Assembly: GCA_947497265.1 (NCBI GenBank)
Contig: CANMFP010000006.1
Location: forward strand, 1-64,000
Reading direction: 5' to 3'
DNA length: 64,000 nucleotides
Source of the DNA: an uncultured Isoptericola sp.
Lineage (GTDB): Bacteria; Actinomycetota; Actinomycetes; Actinomycetales; Cellulomonadaceae
Shown: positions 48,852 through 57,292 of the stretch, piece by piece
Position numbering within the stretch: the first letter of the stretch is position 1
Layout: each line of letters begins with the position of its first letter
Position numbers and translations under genes: made by a program
Notes under the pieces: generated by a model
Seen by the model: only the letters and a program-made list of their open reading frames with translations
Databases searched by the model: none
What the model was told of the DNA's origin: nothing

Positions 48852-48875
48852 CGAGGGACCTTCGGTCGACCCTCG
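48852..48875 (+). terminator. Possible terminator after rnj
   Basis: CGAGGG (48852-48857) and CCCTCG (48870-48875) pair, with ACC/GGT extending the stem past a small bulge; loop TTC. Lies six bases after the rnj stop. Confidence 0.45.
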
Positions 48876-48911
48876 ATCGACCCGCGGCGACCTGGATGTG
48901 CCAGTTTGCGC

Positions 48912-48917
48912 TATCCT
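48912..48917 (+). promoter_or_regulatory. -10 box upstream of DUF4328 gene
   Basis: TATCCT, 31 bases before the ATG at 48949, leaves room for a short leader with a good GGAGGAA ribosome site. The -35 region is weak. Confidence 0.4.
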
Positions 48918-48948
48918 CGCGCGACTTGTCCGTCTTGTGGAGGAACAG

Positions 48949-49710
48949 ATGTCCGATCCTGACCCTTTCGCTCCGCCGTCGGTCACGCCAGCGCGCGCGA
49001 CCCCTCCGGCCCGTCCCGTGGAGCCCACGTACGGGGCCCACGCTCCGGTGTCGCCGGCGGGTGGCAGGACGTCCGGCCCTTCGGACCCGTGGGGCCAGCC
49101 GGCGCCGACCCGGGTCGCTCCGACGGGGCTGGCGACATGGTCCGTCGCGCTGGCGTCCGCCTGGGGGCTGGTCCAGGTGCTGATGTTCGCGTCGTCGTCC
49201 GGCGCGGCCCAGGAGTTCAGCCGTGCCGTCGACGCGGGGGCGAGCCCCGGCGACGTCTGGACCACCTACGACAGCTTCGCCACCCTGCTTCTCCCGGTGC
49301 AGCTCGCAGCGTTCGTCGTCACGTGCCTCTGGCTCCACCGCAGCCGTCAGATCGCCGTCGCCGCGAGGCCGCAGGAACGGCACGTCCGGGGCGTCGTGTG
49401 GATCTGGCTGGGCTGGTTGGTGCCGGTGGTGTCGTTGTGGTTCCCGTACCAGGTCGTGCGGGACGTGCGTCAGGGGACCACCGGCCTGCGGCGGATGCCG
49501 GGGCTCGGGCTGTGGTGGGTGAGCTGGCTCGTCATGCTGTGGGCGTCGAACAGGGCGGCGTTCATCACCTCCGGGTTCAGCCGGTCCGACCCCGGGCTGC
49601 TTCCCGTGCTGGACGGCGTCGCGACCGCCGCGGTCGCCGTCGCCCTGGTGCTGTGGATCCGCGTCGTCCGCGAGGTCACGGCCGCGCAGCGGTCACTCCT
49701 GGCCGGCTGA
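48949..49710 (+). CDS. DUF4328 membrane protein
   Basis: 253 residues from the ATG at 48949 with GGAGGAA upstream. The first 70 residues are Pro/Ala/Thr-rich and disordered; then about four to six membrane segments with WIWLGWLVPVVSLWFPYQV, WWVSWLVMLW and a C-terminal helix. The W-rich FPYQVVRD pattern matches DUF4328, common in actinobacteria and of unknown function. It has its own promoter and is not part of the rnj or ftsK units. Confidence 0.75.
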   Translation: MSDPDPFAPPSVTPARATPPARPVEPTYGAHAPVSPAGGRTSGPSDPWGQPAPTRVAPTGLATWSVALASAWGLVQVLMFASSSGAAQEFSRAVDAGASPGDVWTTYDSFATLLLPVQLAAFVVTCLWLHRSRQIAVAARPQERHVRGVVWIWLGWLVPVVSLWFPYQVVRDVRQGTTGLRRMPGLGLWWVSWLVMLWASNRAAFITSGFSRSDPGLLPVLDGVATAAVAVALVLWIRVVREVTAAQRSLLAG

Positions 49711-49827
49711 CGAGGGCCGGGCCTGCCCGGCGGCTGACGCACGTGACCGTGCTCACGCCCGGCGGGTGTGACACGCGCCCGCGACCTGCGGCGCCGGGCG
49801 GAGGCGCCCGGGTACGGTGAGAGGATC

Positions 49828-52596
49828 ATGGCGACCCGGACGACCGCCCGGAAGAACTCCGGGGCTGCGCGGGGCGGGGCACGGACGGGGCGGCGCGCCT
49901 CGTCGTCCGCCTCGGGACGTGGCGCGTCCGCACGGTCGTCGTCGGCCCGCTCAGGAGCCTCGCGCGGTGCGCGGGCGTCCGGGCGGCGACCGGCCCGCAG
50001 CGGTCCGCCGTGGCCGGTCCGGATGGTGCGTGGTGCCTACCTGGGCGTCGCGCACGGCCTGGGCACCGTGACACGCACGATCACCAAGGGAGCGAGAGAC
50101 CTGGAACCGGAGCACCGTCGGGACGGCGTCGCCTTCTTCCTCATCGCCGTCGCGCTCGTCGTGGCCGCGCGCGAGTGGTGGGGGATCCCCGGGACGTTCG
50201 GTCTGGTCGTCCATGCCGTCGTGGCGGGCACCGTGGGCCTGGCCGGCGTGGCCGTCCCGGTGCTGCTGATCTGGCTAGGGGTCCGGGTGATGCGGCACCC
50301 CGAGCGCGGCCGCGCGAACTCTCGCGTCGCCATCGGGCTGAGCCTCCTCGTCGTCTCTGTCTGCTCGCTGGTGGCGATCGCCGAGGGGACCCCGTCGCCG
50401 CGTGACGGCTTCGCGCAGGTGCAGGAGGCCGGCGGCATCATCGGCTACCTCGCCGCGACCCCCGTCGTCATCGGGGTCACCACCTGGGTGGCGGTCCCGC
50501 TCTTCCTCCTGCTCGGCTTCTTCGGGCTGCTCGTCGTCACCGCGACGCCCGTCCACCGCATCCCCGAACGGGTGCGCGGCCTGTACGACCGCCTGACCGG
50601 GAACCACCACGAGGACGAGGCGTCCGACGACCGGCTGCGGCTCGCCGACGGCGTCTCGGCGCACGACGGGTCGGACGACGCGGCCACGCCGCGCAAGCGG
50701 CGCAAGCGCCGCACCAAGGCCGAGCGTGCGGCGGACGCCGCCGCGGCCGAGCTGGACCAGTACGCCGGCGACGAGGCCTTCGAGAAGGCCGCCACGCTCG
50801 ACCCTGCCGGGAGCCCGAGCTCGGCCGGGCGCCGCAAGGGTGACGGCACGGCCGCCACGCAGCGGGTGCCGTCCGGGACGAAGCCTTCCGGCACCATCGT
50901 CCCGGCCGCCGCGGCGGACGCCCCGCGCAGCGCACCCGAGCCGTCGCCCGCCCCGGCAGGTCGCGCGGAGCAACCGATGCTCTCGGGCGACACGGTCTAC
51001 CTGCTGCCGAGCGAGGAGGCCCTGGTCGAGGGCGCGCCCCACAAGACGCGCTCCGCGGTGAACGACCGGGTCGTCGAGTCGCTGACCAAGGTCTTCGCCG
51101 ACTTCGGCGTGGACGCCGAGGTCACGAACTTCACCCGCGGCCCCACGGTGACCCGGTACGAGGTCGAGGTCGGCGCGAAGACGAAGGTCGAGCGCATCAC
51201 CTCGTTGTCCAACAACATCGCCTACGCGGTGGCGAGCGCCGACGTGCGGATCCTGTCGCCCATCCCGGGCAAGTCGGCGATCGGCATCGAGATCCCCAAC
51301 TCGGACCGCGAGACGGTGGTCCTCGGCGACGTCCTGCGCTCGTCGGCGGCACGCCGCACCGAGCACGCGATGGTCATGGGCGTCGGCAAGGACGTCGAGG
51401 GCGGGTTCGTGGTCGCCAACCTGGCGAAGATGCCGCACATCCTCGTCGCGGGTGCGACCGGCGCCGGCAAGTCGAGCTTCATCAACTCGATGATCACCTC
51501 GATCCTCATGCGGGCGACGCCGGAGCAGGTGCGACTGGTCCTGGTGGACCCCAAGCGTGTCGAGCTGACGATCTACGAGGGCATCCCGCACCTCATCACC
51601 CCCATCATCACGAGCCCCAAGAAGGCGGCCGAGGCGCTCGAGTGGGTCGTGCGCGAGATGGACGCCCGGTACGACGACCTCGCGACGTTCGGCTTCAAGC
51701 ACATCGACGACTTCAACGCCGGGGTCCGCTCCGGCAAGGTCAAGCCCCTGCCGGGCTCGGAGCGCAAGATCGCTCCGTACCCGTACCTGCTGGTCGTCGT
51801 CGACGAGCTGGCGGACCTGATGATGGTCGCCCCCCGGGACGTCGAGGCCTCGATCCAGCGCATCACCCAGCTGGCACGTGCGGCCGGGATCCACCTGGTC
51901 CTGGCGACGCAGCGGCCGTCCGTCGACGTCGTCACGGGGCTGATCAAGGCCAACGTGCCATCGCGGCTCGCGTTCGCGACGTCCTCGGTCACCGACTCGC
52001 GCGTCGTGCTGGACCAGCCGGGGGCCGAGAAGCTCATCGGCCAGGGTGACGCCCTGTTCCTGCCGATGGGGGCCGCCAAGCCGATGCGTGTGCAGGGGGC
52101 CTGGGTCACCGAGTCCGAGGTGCACGCCGTCGTCGAGCACGTGAAGTCGCAGCTCAAGCCGGTCTACCGCCAGGACGTCACGGCGCCGGCCGCCGCGAAG
52201 AAGCAGATCGACGACGACATCGGCGACGACCTCGACCTGCTCCTCCAGGCGGCGGAGCTGGTGGTCTCCACGCAGTTCGGCTCCACGTCGATGCTGCAGC
52301 GCAAGCTGCGGGTCGGCTTCGCGAAGGCGGGGCGGCTCATGGACCTCCTCGAGTCCCGCGAGATCGTGGGGCCGTCGGAGGGCTCGAAGGCTCGCGAGGT
52401 ACTGGTGCAGCCCGACGATCTACCCGCCGCGCTCGCCCTGATCCGTGGGGAATCAGCCCCGGCGCCGGCCTACGACCAGGAGTCCGACGACGGGACGGCG
52501 GACCCGTACGCCGAGGGCACGGACTCGCACCGGCCCCCGGTCGCCACCGACTACCACGACGGTGCGGACACCGACGCGCAGGACCCGGTGCGCTGA
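49828..52596 (+). CDS. ftsK: DNA translocase FtsK
   Basis: 922 residues from the ATG at 49828. A basic, Ser/Ala/Arg-rich N-terminus (about 60 residues) precedes four membrane segments (about 100-245), then a charged linker (250-385). The motor has Walker A GATGAGKS (542-549) and Walker B LLVVVDELADLMM; the C-terminal gamma winged helix (TSMLQRKLRVGFAKAGRLMD) that reads polar DNA sequences is present. Pumps chromosome ends and activates XerCD at dif; xerC is at 8991. TACGGT nine bases before the ATG may give a very short leader. Confidence 0.95.
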   Translation: MATRTTARKNSGAARGGARTGRRASSSASGRGASARSSSARSGASRGARASGRRPARSGPPWPVRMVRGAYLGVAHGLGTVTRTITKGARDLEPEHRRDGVAFFLIAVALVVAAREWWGIPGTFGLVVHAVVAGTVGLAGVAVPVLLIWLGVRVMRHPERGRANSRVAIGLSLLVVSVCSLVAIAEGTPSPRDGFAQVQEAGGIIGYLAATPVVIGVTTWVAVPLFLLLGFFGLLVVTATPVHRIPERVRGLYDRLTGNHHEDEASDDRLRLADGVSAHDGSDDAATPRKRRKRRTKAERAADAAAAELDQYAGDEAFEKAATLDPAGSPSSAGRRKGDGTAATQRVPSGTKPSGTIVPAAAADAPRSAPEPSPAPAGRAEQPMLSGDTVYLLPSEEALVEGAPHKTRSAVNDRVVESLTKVFADFGVDAEVTNFTRGPTVTRYEVEVGAKTKVERITSLSNNIAYAVASADVRILSPIPGKSAIGIEIPNSDRETVVLGDVLRSSAARRTEHAMVMGVGKDVEGGFVVANLAKMPHILVAGATGAGKSSFINSMITSILMRATPEQVRLVLVDPKRVELTIYEGIPHLITPIITSPKKAAEALEWVVREMDARYDDLATFGFKHIDDFNAGVRSGKVKPLPGSERKIAPYPYLLVVVDELADLMMVAPRDVEASIQRITQLARAAGIHLVLATQRPSVDVVTGLIKANVPSRLAFATSSVTDSRVVLDQPGAEKLIGQGDALFLPMGAAKPMRVQGAWVTESEVHAVVEHVKSQLKPVYRQDVTAPAAAKKQIDDDIGDDLDLLLQAAELVVSTQFGSTSMLQRKLRVGFAKAGRLMDLLESREIVGPSEGSKAREVLVQPDDLPAALALIRGESAPAPAYDQESDDGTADPYAEGTDSHRPPVATDYHDGADTDAQDPVR

Positions 52597-52599
52597 GCC

Positions 52600-53934
52600 C
52601 TACCGCTCGGGCCGGGGCGAGTGCTGGTCGTCGTCGGCGTCCGCCGCGTCCTCGCGGGGGAGCACCACCGGTTCGTCGCCGGTCGGGTCGGACGGCCGGG
52701 TGCGTTCCCGGGCCGTGTCGCGGACGGCGTCCTCGACACGATCCTGGCGGTCGGCCAGCTCCGCCGACGAGAGGGTCGTGCTGCCCGGGTCCTCCAGCAC
52801 GTCGGGCAGCGCGTGCACCCGGTGCCCGGCCGCGATGTCGACGGTGGTCCCGGTCCATCTCACCTTGCTGACCAGGGTGGGTCCGGACGGGCGTTCCTGG
52901 GCGAAGGTCGCGGACAGCAGCACGCCGTTGCTCGTGCGGGCGTCGCAGCACGCCGCGCTCTGGTTCGACAGCAGGTTCCCCAGACCGTAGGCCACCCACA
53001 TCCCGCTGCCGTCGGGACCGCCGTCGACGCGCTCGACGCGCTGCGGCACGTGCGCGTGGTGGCCGATCACCAGGTCCACCGCGCCGGAGGTGCCGAGCTC
53101 GGCGACCACGTCCACCTGCTCGTCGGTGAGGTCCTCCGTGTACTCGACGCCTGCGTGCAGGCTGACCAGCACGACGTCAGCACCCTCCTCGCGGGCGCGC
53201 CGTGCGTCGTCGACGAGCCGCTCGGCGTCGATGAGATCGACCGCCCACGGTGCCGCGGGCGGCATCGGCAGACCGTTGAGGCCGTACGTCGCCGAGAGGT
53301 GGGCCACGGTCAGCGTGCGGCCCGACCGATCCAGCTCGTACCGCTGCGGCGCGGACTGCTCGGTCTCCGAGCGGGCCGTGCCCACGTGCCCGAGGCCGGC
53401 GTCGTCGAAGGCGTCGAGAGTGGCGACCACACCGTCGTAGGCGCGGTCGACCGAGTGGTTGGAGGCGGTCGAGCACCCGTCCCAGCCCTGGGCGGCGACC
53501 GCGTCCACGAGGCCTGCGGGCGCGCCGAACATCGGGTAGCCGCTCGGGGCCGTGCCGGGCGGGGCGACCGGGACCTCCATGTGGCACAGCGCGAGGTCGG
53601 CCCCCGCCACCCACGGGTCGAGGCCGGCCAGCAGCCCGGCGAAGTCGCTTCCGCCCCCGGCGGACCGGACCACCGGCCCGTGCGGGAGCAGGTCGCCCGC
53701 CGCGAGGACCGTGAACGTCGCCGGCGGCACGGGTTCCGGCGGCGACTCCTTCGCGACGGCAGGGTCCGGCGACGCCGTGACGGTCCCCGGGCCGGCCGGG
53801 TCGTCGGCGACGATCTGGCACGACGTGACGACGCCGAGCGCGATGGTCGCGACCACGGCGACGCGGACCAGGGCCGCGGCGGGCGCGCCTCGGTCGCGCG
53901 CGTGCGCCGGTCCACGGAGCCTCGAGTGCTGCAC
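52600..53934 (-). CDS. CapA family lipoprotein
   Basis: 444 residues from a GTG at 53934. The N-terminus has a hydrophobic segment and a Cys in a lipobox-like GVVTSC, so it is probably a lipoprotein. The body is a CapA/PgsA poly-gamma-glutamate-type metallophosphoesterase-like domain: LAAGDLLPHG, TASNHSVD, and IGHHAHVPQ. A Ser/Thr/Asp-rich tail of about 70 residues ends it. True capsule genes are not adjacent, so a cell-surface role is likely but undefined. Its stop lies four bases after that of ftsK (convergent). Confidence 0.82.
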   Translation of the reverse strand: MQHSRLRGPAHARDRGAPAAALVRVAVVATIALGVVTSCQIVADDPAGPGTVTASPDPAVAKESPPEPVPPATFTVLAAGDLLPHGPVVRSAGGGSDFAGLLAGLDPWVAGADLALCHMEVPVAPPGTAPSGYPMFGAPAGLVDAVAAQGWDGCSTASNHSVDRAYDGVVATLDAFDDAGLGHVGTARSETEQSAPQRYELDRSGRTLTVAHLSATYGLNGLPMPPAAPWAVDLIDAERLVDDARRAREEGADVVLVSLHAGVEYTEDLTDEQVDVVAELGTSGAVDLVIGHHAHVPQRVERVDGGPDGSGMWVAYGLGNLLSNQSAACCDARTSNGVLLSATFAQERPSGPTLVSKVRWTGTTVDIAAGHRVHALPDVLEDPGSTTLSSAELADRQDRVEDAVRDTARERTRPSDPTGDEPVVLPREDAADADDDQHSPRPER

Positions 53935-54031
53935 CCCGCGAGAGTACCGGGCCTCCGGCCGCGCGGGTCGCGGGCCGGCAGGGGCGCACCGGGTGAAGCG
54001 ACCGGCGGGATCCGGCCGTCACCCGCCCCAG

Positions 54032-54037
54032 TAGGCT
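54032..54037 (+). promoter_or_regulatory. -10 box of leaderless pgsA promoter
   Basis: TAGGCT ends six bases before the pgsA ATG (54044); no ribosome binding site lies between. Confidence 0.5.
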
Positions 54038-54043
54038 GGACGG

Positions 54044-54634
54044 ATGGACGCCACACCCTCACCGTGGAACATCGCGAACCTCGTGACCATGGTGCGCATC
54101 GCCCTCGTGCCGGTCTTCGCGTGGGCGCTGCTCGTCGACGACGGTCAGTCCGTGACCTGGCGCCTCGTGGCGACCGTCATCTTCGCCGTGGCCGCCGTGA
54201 GCGACCAGGTCGACGGTCACCTCGCCCGTTCCCGGGGCCTGGTCACCGACCTGGGCAAGATCCTCGACCCGATCGCCGACAAGGCCCTCGTGGGCGCGGC
54301 GCTCGTGCTGCTCTGGTGGCCGCTCGGCGAGCTGCCCTGGTGGGTGCCCGCCGTCATCCTGGTGCGTGAGCTGGGGATCACCGTGATGCGCATGGGGATG
54401 CTGCGATACGCGGTGATGCCGGCCTCGCGCGGCGGCAAGATCAAGACGGTGCTGCAGATCGCGGCGATCTTGCTCTTCCTGCTCCCGCTGGACCACCTCC
54501 ACGCGTCGGTCCTGGTCCTCGCATGGGTGGTGATGGGCGCCGCCGTCGCCGTCACCGTCGTCACGGGGCTCGACTACCTCGTCCAGGGGTGGCGCATCCG
54601 CCGTGACGCGCAGCGTTCGGAGCCCGCCGGGTGA
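54044..54634 (+). CDS. pgsA: CDP-diacylglycerol-glycerol-3-phosphate phosphatidyltransferase
   Basis: 196 residues. Membrane enzyme making phosphatidylglycerol phosphate from the product of CdsA. The CDP-alcohol motif D-x2-D-G-x2-A-R-x8-G-x3-D-x3-D is exact, beginning at about residue 54. Five to six hydrophobic segments. First gene of pgsA-cinA-clgR. Confidence 0.95.
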   Translation: MDATPSPWNIANLVTMVRIALVPVFAWALLVDDGQSVTWRLVATVIFAVAAVSDQVDGHLARSRGLVTDLGKILDPIADKALVGAALVLLWWPLGELPWWVPAVILVRELGITVMRMGMLRYAVMPASRGGKIKTVLQIAAILLFLLPLDHLHASVLVLAWVVMGAAVAVTVVTGLDYLVQGWRIRRDAQRSEPAG

Positions 54635-55119
54635 GGGCTCGGACGCTGCTCTCGTACGCCGCGGCGCAGGGCTGGACGATCGGCGTCGCGGAGTCGCTGA
54701 CCGGCGGGCTCGTCACGGCGTCGCTGGTCGAGGTGCCCGGCGCGTCGACGGTGGTCCGCGGCGGTGTCGTCGCCTATGCGACCGAGCTCAAGGCAACGCT
54801 GCTGGGGGTGGACGCCGGCCTGCTCGACGAGCGTGGCGCCGTCGACCCGGACGTGGCCGAGGCGATGGCGCGCGGCGTGCGGCAGGCGACCGGCGCCGAC
54901 GTCGGTCTCGCGACGACGGGGGTGGCCGGGCCCGACCCGCAGGACGGCAGACCGCCCGGCCTGGTGTTCGTCGCGGTGGTGACCCCCGTGGCGTCGGCGG
55001 TGCGCCGGTTCGAGCTCGGCGGCGACCGTGCCGCCGTCCGCCGCGGGGCCGTGGACGCGGTTCTGACGCTCGCCGAGGAGCTGGTCGACGGTGAAGGATC
55101 CGTGTCGGCCGGGCGGTGA
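54631..55119 (+). CDS. cinA: CinA C-terminal domain protein (NMN amidohydrolase)
   Basis: 162 residues: only the C-terminal PncC-type deamidase domain of CinA. Motifs [27 protein letters not shown] and [12 protein letters not shown] are intact. The domain converts nicotinamide mononucleotide to nicotinate mononucleotide in NAD salvage. GTG start overlapping pgsA by four bases. Stand-alone PncC forms are normal. Confidence 0.92.
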   Translation: MRARTLLSYAAAQGWTIGVAESLTGGLVTASLVEVPGASTVVRGGVVAYATELKATLLGVDAGLLDERGAVDPDVAEAMARGVRQATGADVGLATTGVAGPDPQDGRPPGLVFVAVVTPVASAVRRFELGGDRAAVRRGAVDAVLTLAEELVDGEGSVSAGR

Positions 55120-55244
55120 TCCGAGGTGCGCCCGGGCGCCGGGAACACCGGAGGGGGGCCGGGCGTTGGGCAGATGTGATCGCAGACAGGCCACGAACCC
55201 GTATCGATGCGCGTCCCGGTCGACGCGCGCCACACCGCTCGGGG

Positions 55245-55276
55245 TACGGTAGTGCCACCCCTCGACACGGGGTGGC
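55245..55276 (+). promoter_or_regulatory. clgR promoter -10 and downstream inverted repeat
   Basis: TACGGT (55245-55250) is a good -10 hexamer. Four bases on, GCCACCCC (55254-55261) and GGGGTGGC (55269-55276) form a perfect inverted repeat with a 7-base spacer. It overlaps the expected transcription start and could be an operator for autoregulation or a 5' hairpin in the leader. Confidence 0.5.
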
Positions 55277-55298
55277 GGACGAAGGAAGGGGGCGCGAC

Positions 55299-55628
55299 AT
55301 GATCGTCCTACGACGAGAGATCGGTGACGTGCTGCGCGACGCGCGGCAGCGTCAGGGGCGCACCCTGCGTGAGGTGTCCTCGGCGGCACGGGTCTCGCTG
55401 GGCTATCTCAGCGAGGTCGAGCGCGGCCAGAAGGAAGCCTCCTCGGAGCTGCTCGCCTCGATCTGCGAGGCCCTGGACGTGCCGCTGTCGCTCGTGCTGC
55501 GCGAGGTCAGCGACAAGATCGCCGTCGCCGAGGGCCTGCACGTGCCGGACACCATCCCGGCCGACGTGCTCGCGGGGATGTACTCCCGCGGCACCGCCTC
55601 GCGCGAGGACCTGACGCCGGTCGGCTGA
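55299..55628 (+). CDS. clgR: XRE family regulator ClgR
   Basis: 109 residues from the ATG at 55299 (GAAGGAAGGGGG upstream). XRE helix-turn-helix ([33 protein letters not shown]) plus a C-terminal helix. ClgR activates clp protease and repair genes in Corynebacterium, Streptomyces and Mycobacterium, where it also follows pgsA and cinA. A typical C-terminal region containing Val/Ala residues that target ClgR to Clp is not obvious; the protein ends LTPVG. Confidence 0.9.
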   Translation: MIVLRREIGDVLRDARQRQGRTLREVSSAARVSLGYLSEVERGQKEASSELLASICEALDVPLSLVLREVSDKIAVAEGLHVPDTIPADVLAGMYSRGTASREDLTPVG

Positions 55629-55652
55629 GGCGCGACCGGCTGAGGCGCGACC
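55623..55652 (+). repeat. Tandem 15-bp duplication at the clgR stop
   Basis: GGCTGAGGCGCGACC occurs twice in direct tandem (55623-55637 and 55638-55652), followed by a partial third GGCT. The first copy contains the clgR TGA, so the second duplicates the stop context between convergent clgR and the Nei gene. Confidence 0.9.
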
Positions 55653-55655
55653 GGC

Positions 55656-56459
55656 TCAACGGTCCGGAGCGTCGCTCGCCTGGCACGTCGGGCACCAGAA
55701 GACCGGACGTTCGCACGGAGGCTCGTTGGCCTGCCCGACGGCGACGGGCGTCCGGCATCGGCGGCACGGCCTGCCGAACTGTCCGTGCACCGCGCGGGGC
55801 ACCTCCTGCAGCCCGCGAGAGCGACCGATGTCGACGCTGCGTCCCATGAGCCGTCGAGCCGTGGCCAGCAGCCGACGGTGCGCCGCGTCGTCCAACGCTT
55901 CCGCCGGGGTCCAGGGCCACAGGCGCGAGGCGTACAGCGACTCGGCCATCCAGATCGTGCCCAGGCCGGCGACGACGCCCTGGTCGAGCAGCACGTCGCA
56001 CAGTGGCCGAGGGCCCTGCTCACGCATCCGGCGCACGGCTTCGTCCAGGCCGTCGCCGGGGAAGTCGTCCGCCAGCACGTCCGGTCCCAGGTGGGCGAGC
56101 AGGTGCGGCTCGTCACGGGTCCGCAGCAGGTCGAGCATGCCGAGACGCCACCCCACGCAGGTCCAGCGCGTCGTGGCCAGGACGGCGCGTATCTCAGGCC
56201 GTCGTGCCGCCGCGGCGCGCCCGCCCGTGCGCTCGACCCGCCACGAGCCGTCCATCCGCAGATGCGTGTGCAGCGTCCGGCCGTCGTCCAGCCGGGTCAG
56301 GACGTGCTTGCCGTAGGCCGTGCACGACGTCACGGTGCGGCCGACGAGATCTGCTCCCGCAGCGCTGGGCCAGCGAAGCTCCGCGCGCACGAGCGGCGAG
56401 CCGCGCAGCGCCTGGTCGAGCCGCTCCGCGGTCAGCCGCAGGACGTCACCTTCGGGCAC
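55656..56459 (-). CDS. Nei/Fpg family DNA glycosylase (Nei2-like)
   Basis: 267 residues from the GTG at 56459 with GGGAGGGT upstream. Starts (M)PEGDVLR, so Pro2 is the nucleophile and Glu3 the acid, as in the Nei2 branch. The core has HTHLRMDGSWRV, GTIWMAESL and the C-terminal zinc finger CRRCRTP ... WCPTCQAS. Excises oxidised pyrimidines. Mycobacterial nei2 lies beside lhr, as here apart from one small membrane-protein gene. Second glycosylase of the family in the window. Confidence 0.92.
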   Translation of the reverse strand: MPEGDVLRLTAERLDQALRGSPLVRAELRWPSAAGADLVGRTVTSCTAYGKHVLTRLDDGRTLHTHLRMDGSWRVERTGGRAAAARRPEIRAVLATTRWTCVGWRLGMLDLLRTRDEPHLLAHLGPDVLADDFPGDGLDEAVRRMREQGPRPLCDVLLDQGVVAGLGTIWMAESLYASRLWPWTPAEALDDAAHRRLLATARRLMGRSVDIGRSRGLQEVPRAVHGQFGRPCRRCRTPVAVGQANEPPCERPVFWCPTCQASDAPDR

Positions 56460-56566
56460 CTGACCCTCCCTTCCTGGTGGACTCAGGGTGCCACGGTCAC
56501 CCGTCAGGGACGGACCAGGGAGGTACCCGATGGATCGGCGCGGACTTTTCGGACATCCTTGGGTCC

Positions 56567-57292
56567 ATGTCTCCCCTTGCACCAGAATCTCGCCCTGCCC
56601 AGGTGGCTCGTGGCAGCGTGCGCACCGTCGGATGGTTCGGTGCGGTGGCGCTCGGCGCGATGGTCGCCGCACACGTCCTCGGTGCCGGCGTCGTGGATCC
56701 CGTGGTCGATCCCGTGAGCTTCTACGCGTTCGTCTCCGGCGGTGGCGAGGCGATCCTGCTCGGTGGGACGGTGCTCGCGCTCGTCGGGCTCGTGGTGGTG
56801 GCACGGGCATACCGGTCGGGGTTGGCGGTCGGCCCGCTGCCGGGTGCCGCGATGGTCGTCTTCGCCGTCGCGATGGTGCTGGTGGGAGTGTTCCCGACGG
56901 ACCCGCCGGGGGTGGAGACGACCTTGTCCGCCGCGGTGCACCGCACGAGCGCGGCAGCGGCGTTCGTGGTGCTGCCGGTGGTGGGCCACTGCGTGGCGCG
57001 GCAGGTCGGTGCGCCCCGCTCGGCCGCGCCGCGGCGGCTGCAGCGTGCGACGACCGCGTTGGCGATGCTGGTCGCGACGTTCCTGGCCGTCCACCTGCCG
57101 CTCGCCGCGGTCGGTTCGGGGATCGTGGCCTTCGGCCTGCTCGAGCGCGTGGGTTTCGTCCTCATGATCGGGTATCTGTTCCTCCTCGCCGACATCGTCG
57201 ACCGGGAGCCGCCGGACACCTCCGACGCCGCGCTGCCGACCGCCGTCGCGGCGCCTGTCAGCGAGCCGCGACCCGTAGACCTTGTGGCGTGA
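56567..57292 (+). CDS. DUF998-like membrane protein
   Basis: 241 residues from the ATG at 56567. Six membrane segments; the pattern (VDPVSFYAFVSGGG, then LVGVFPTDPPG, then VHRTSAAAAFV) resembles DUF998 proteins of actinobacteria. A CATCCT box ends seven bases before the ATG, suggesting a leaderless mRNA. Its 3' end overlaps the convergent lhr gene by 35 bases. Function unknown. Confidence 0.7.
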   Translation: MSPLAPESRPAQVARGSVRTVGWFGAVALGAMVAAHVLGAGVVDPVVDPVSFYAFVSGGGEAILLGGTVLALVGLVVVARAYRSGLAVGPLPGAAMVVFAVAMVLVGVFPTDPPGVETTLSAAVHRTSAAAAFVVLPVVGHCVARQVGAPRSAAPRRLQRATTALAMLVATFLAVHLPLAAVGSGIVAFGLLERVGFVLMIGYLFLLADIVDREPPDTSDAALPTAVAAPVSEPRPVDLVA

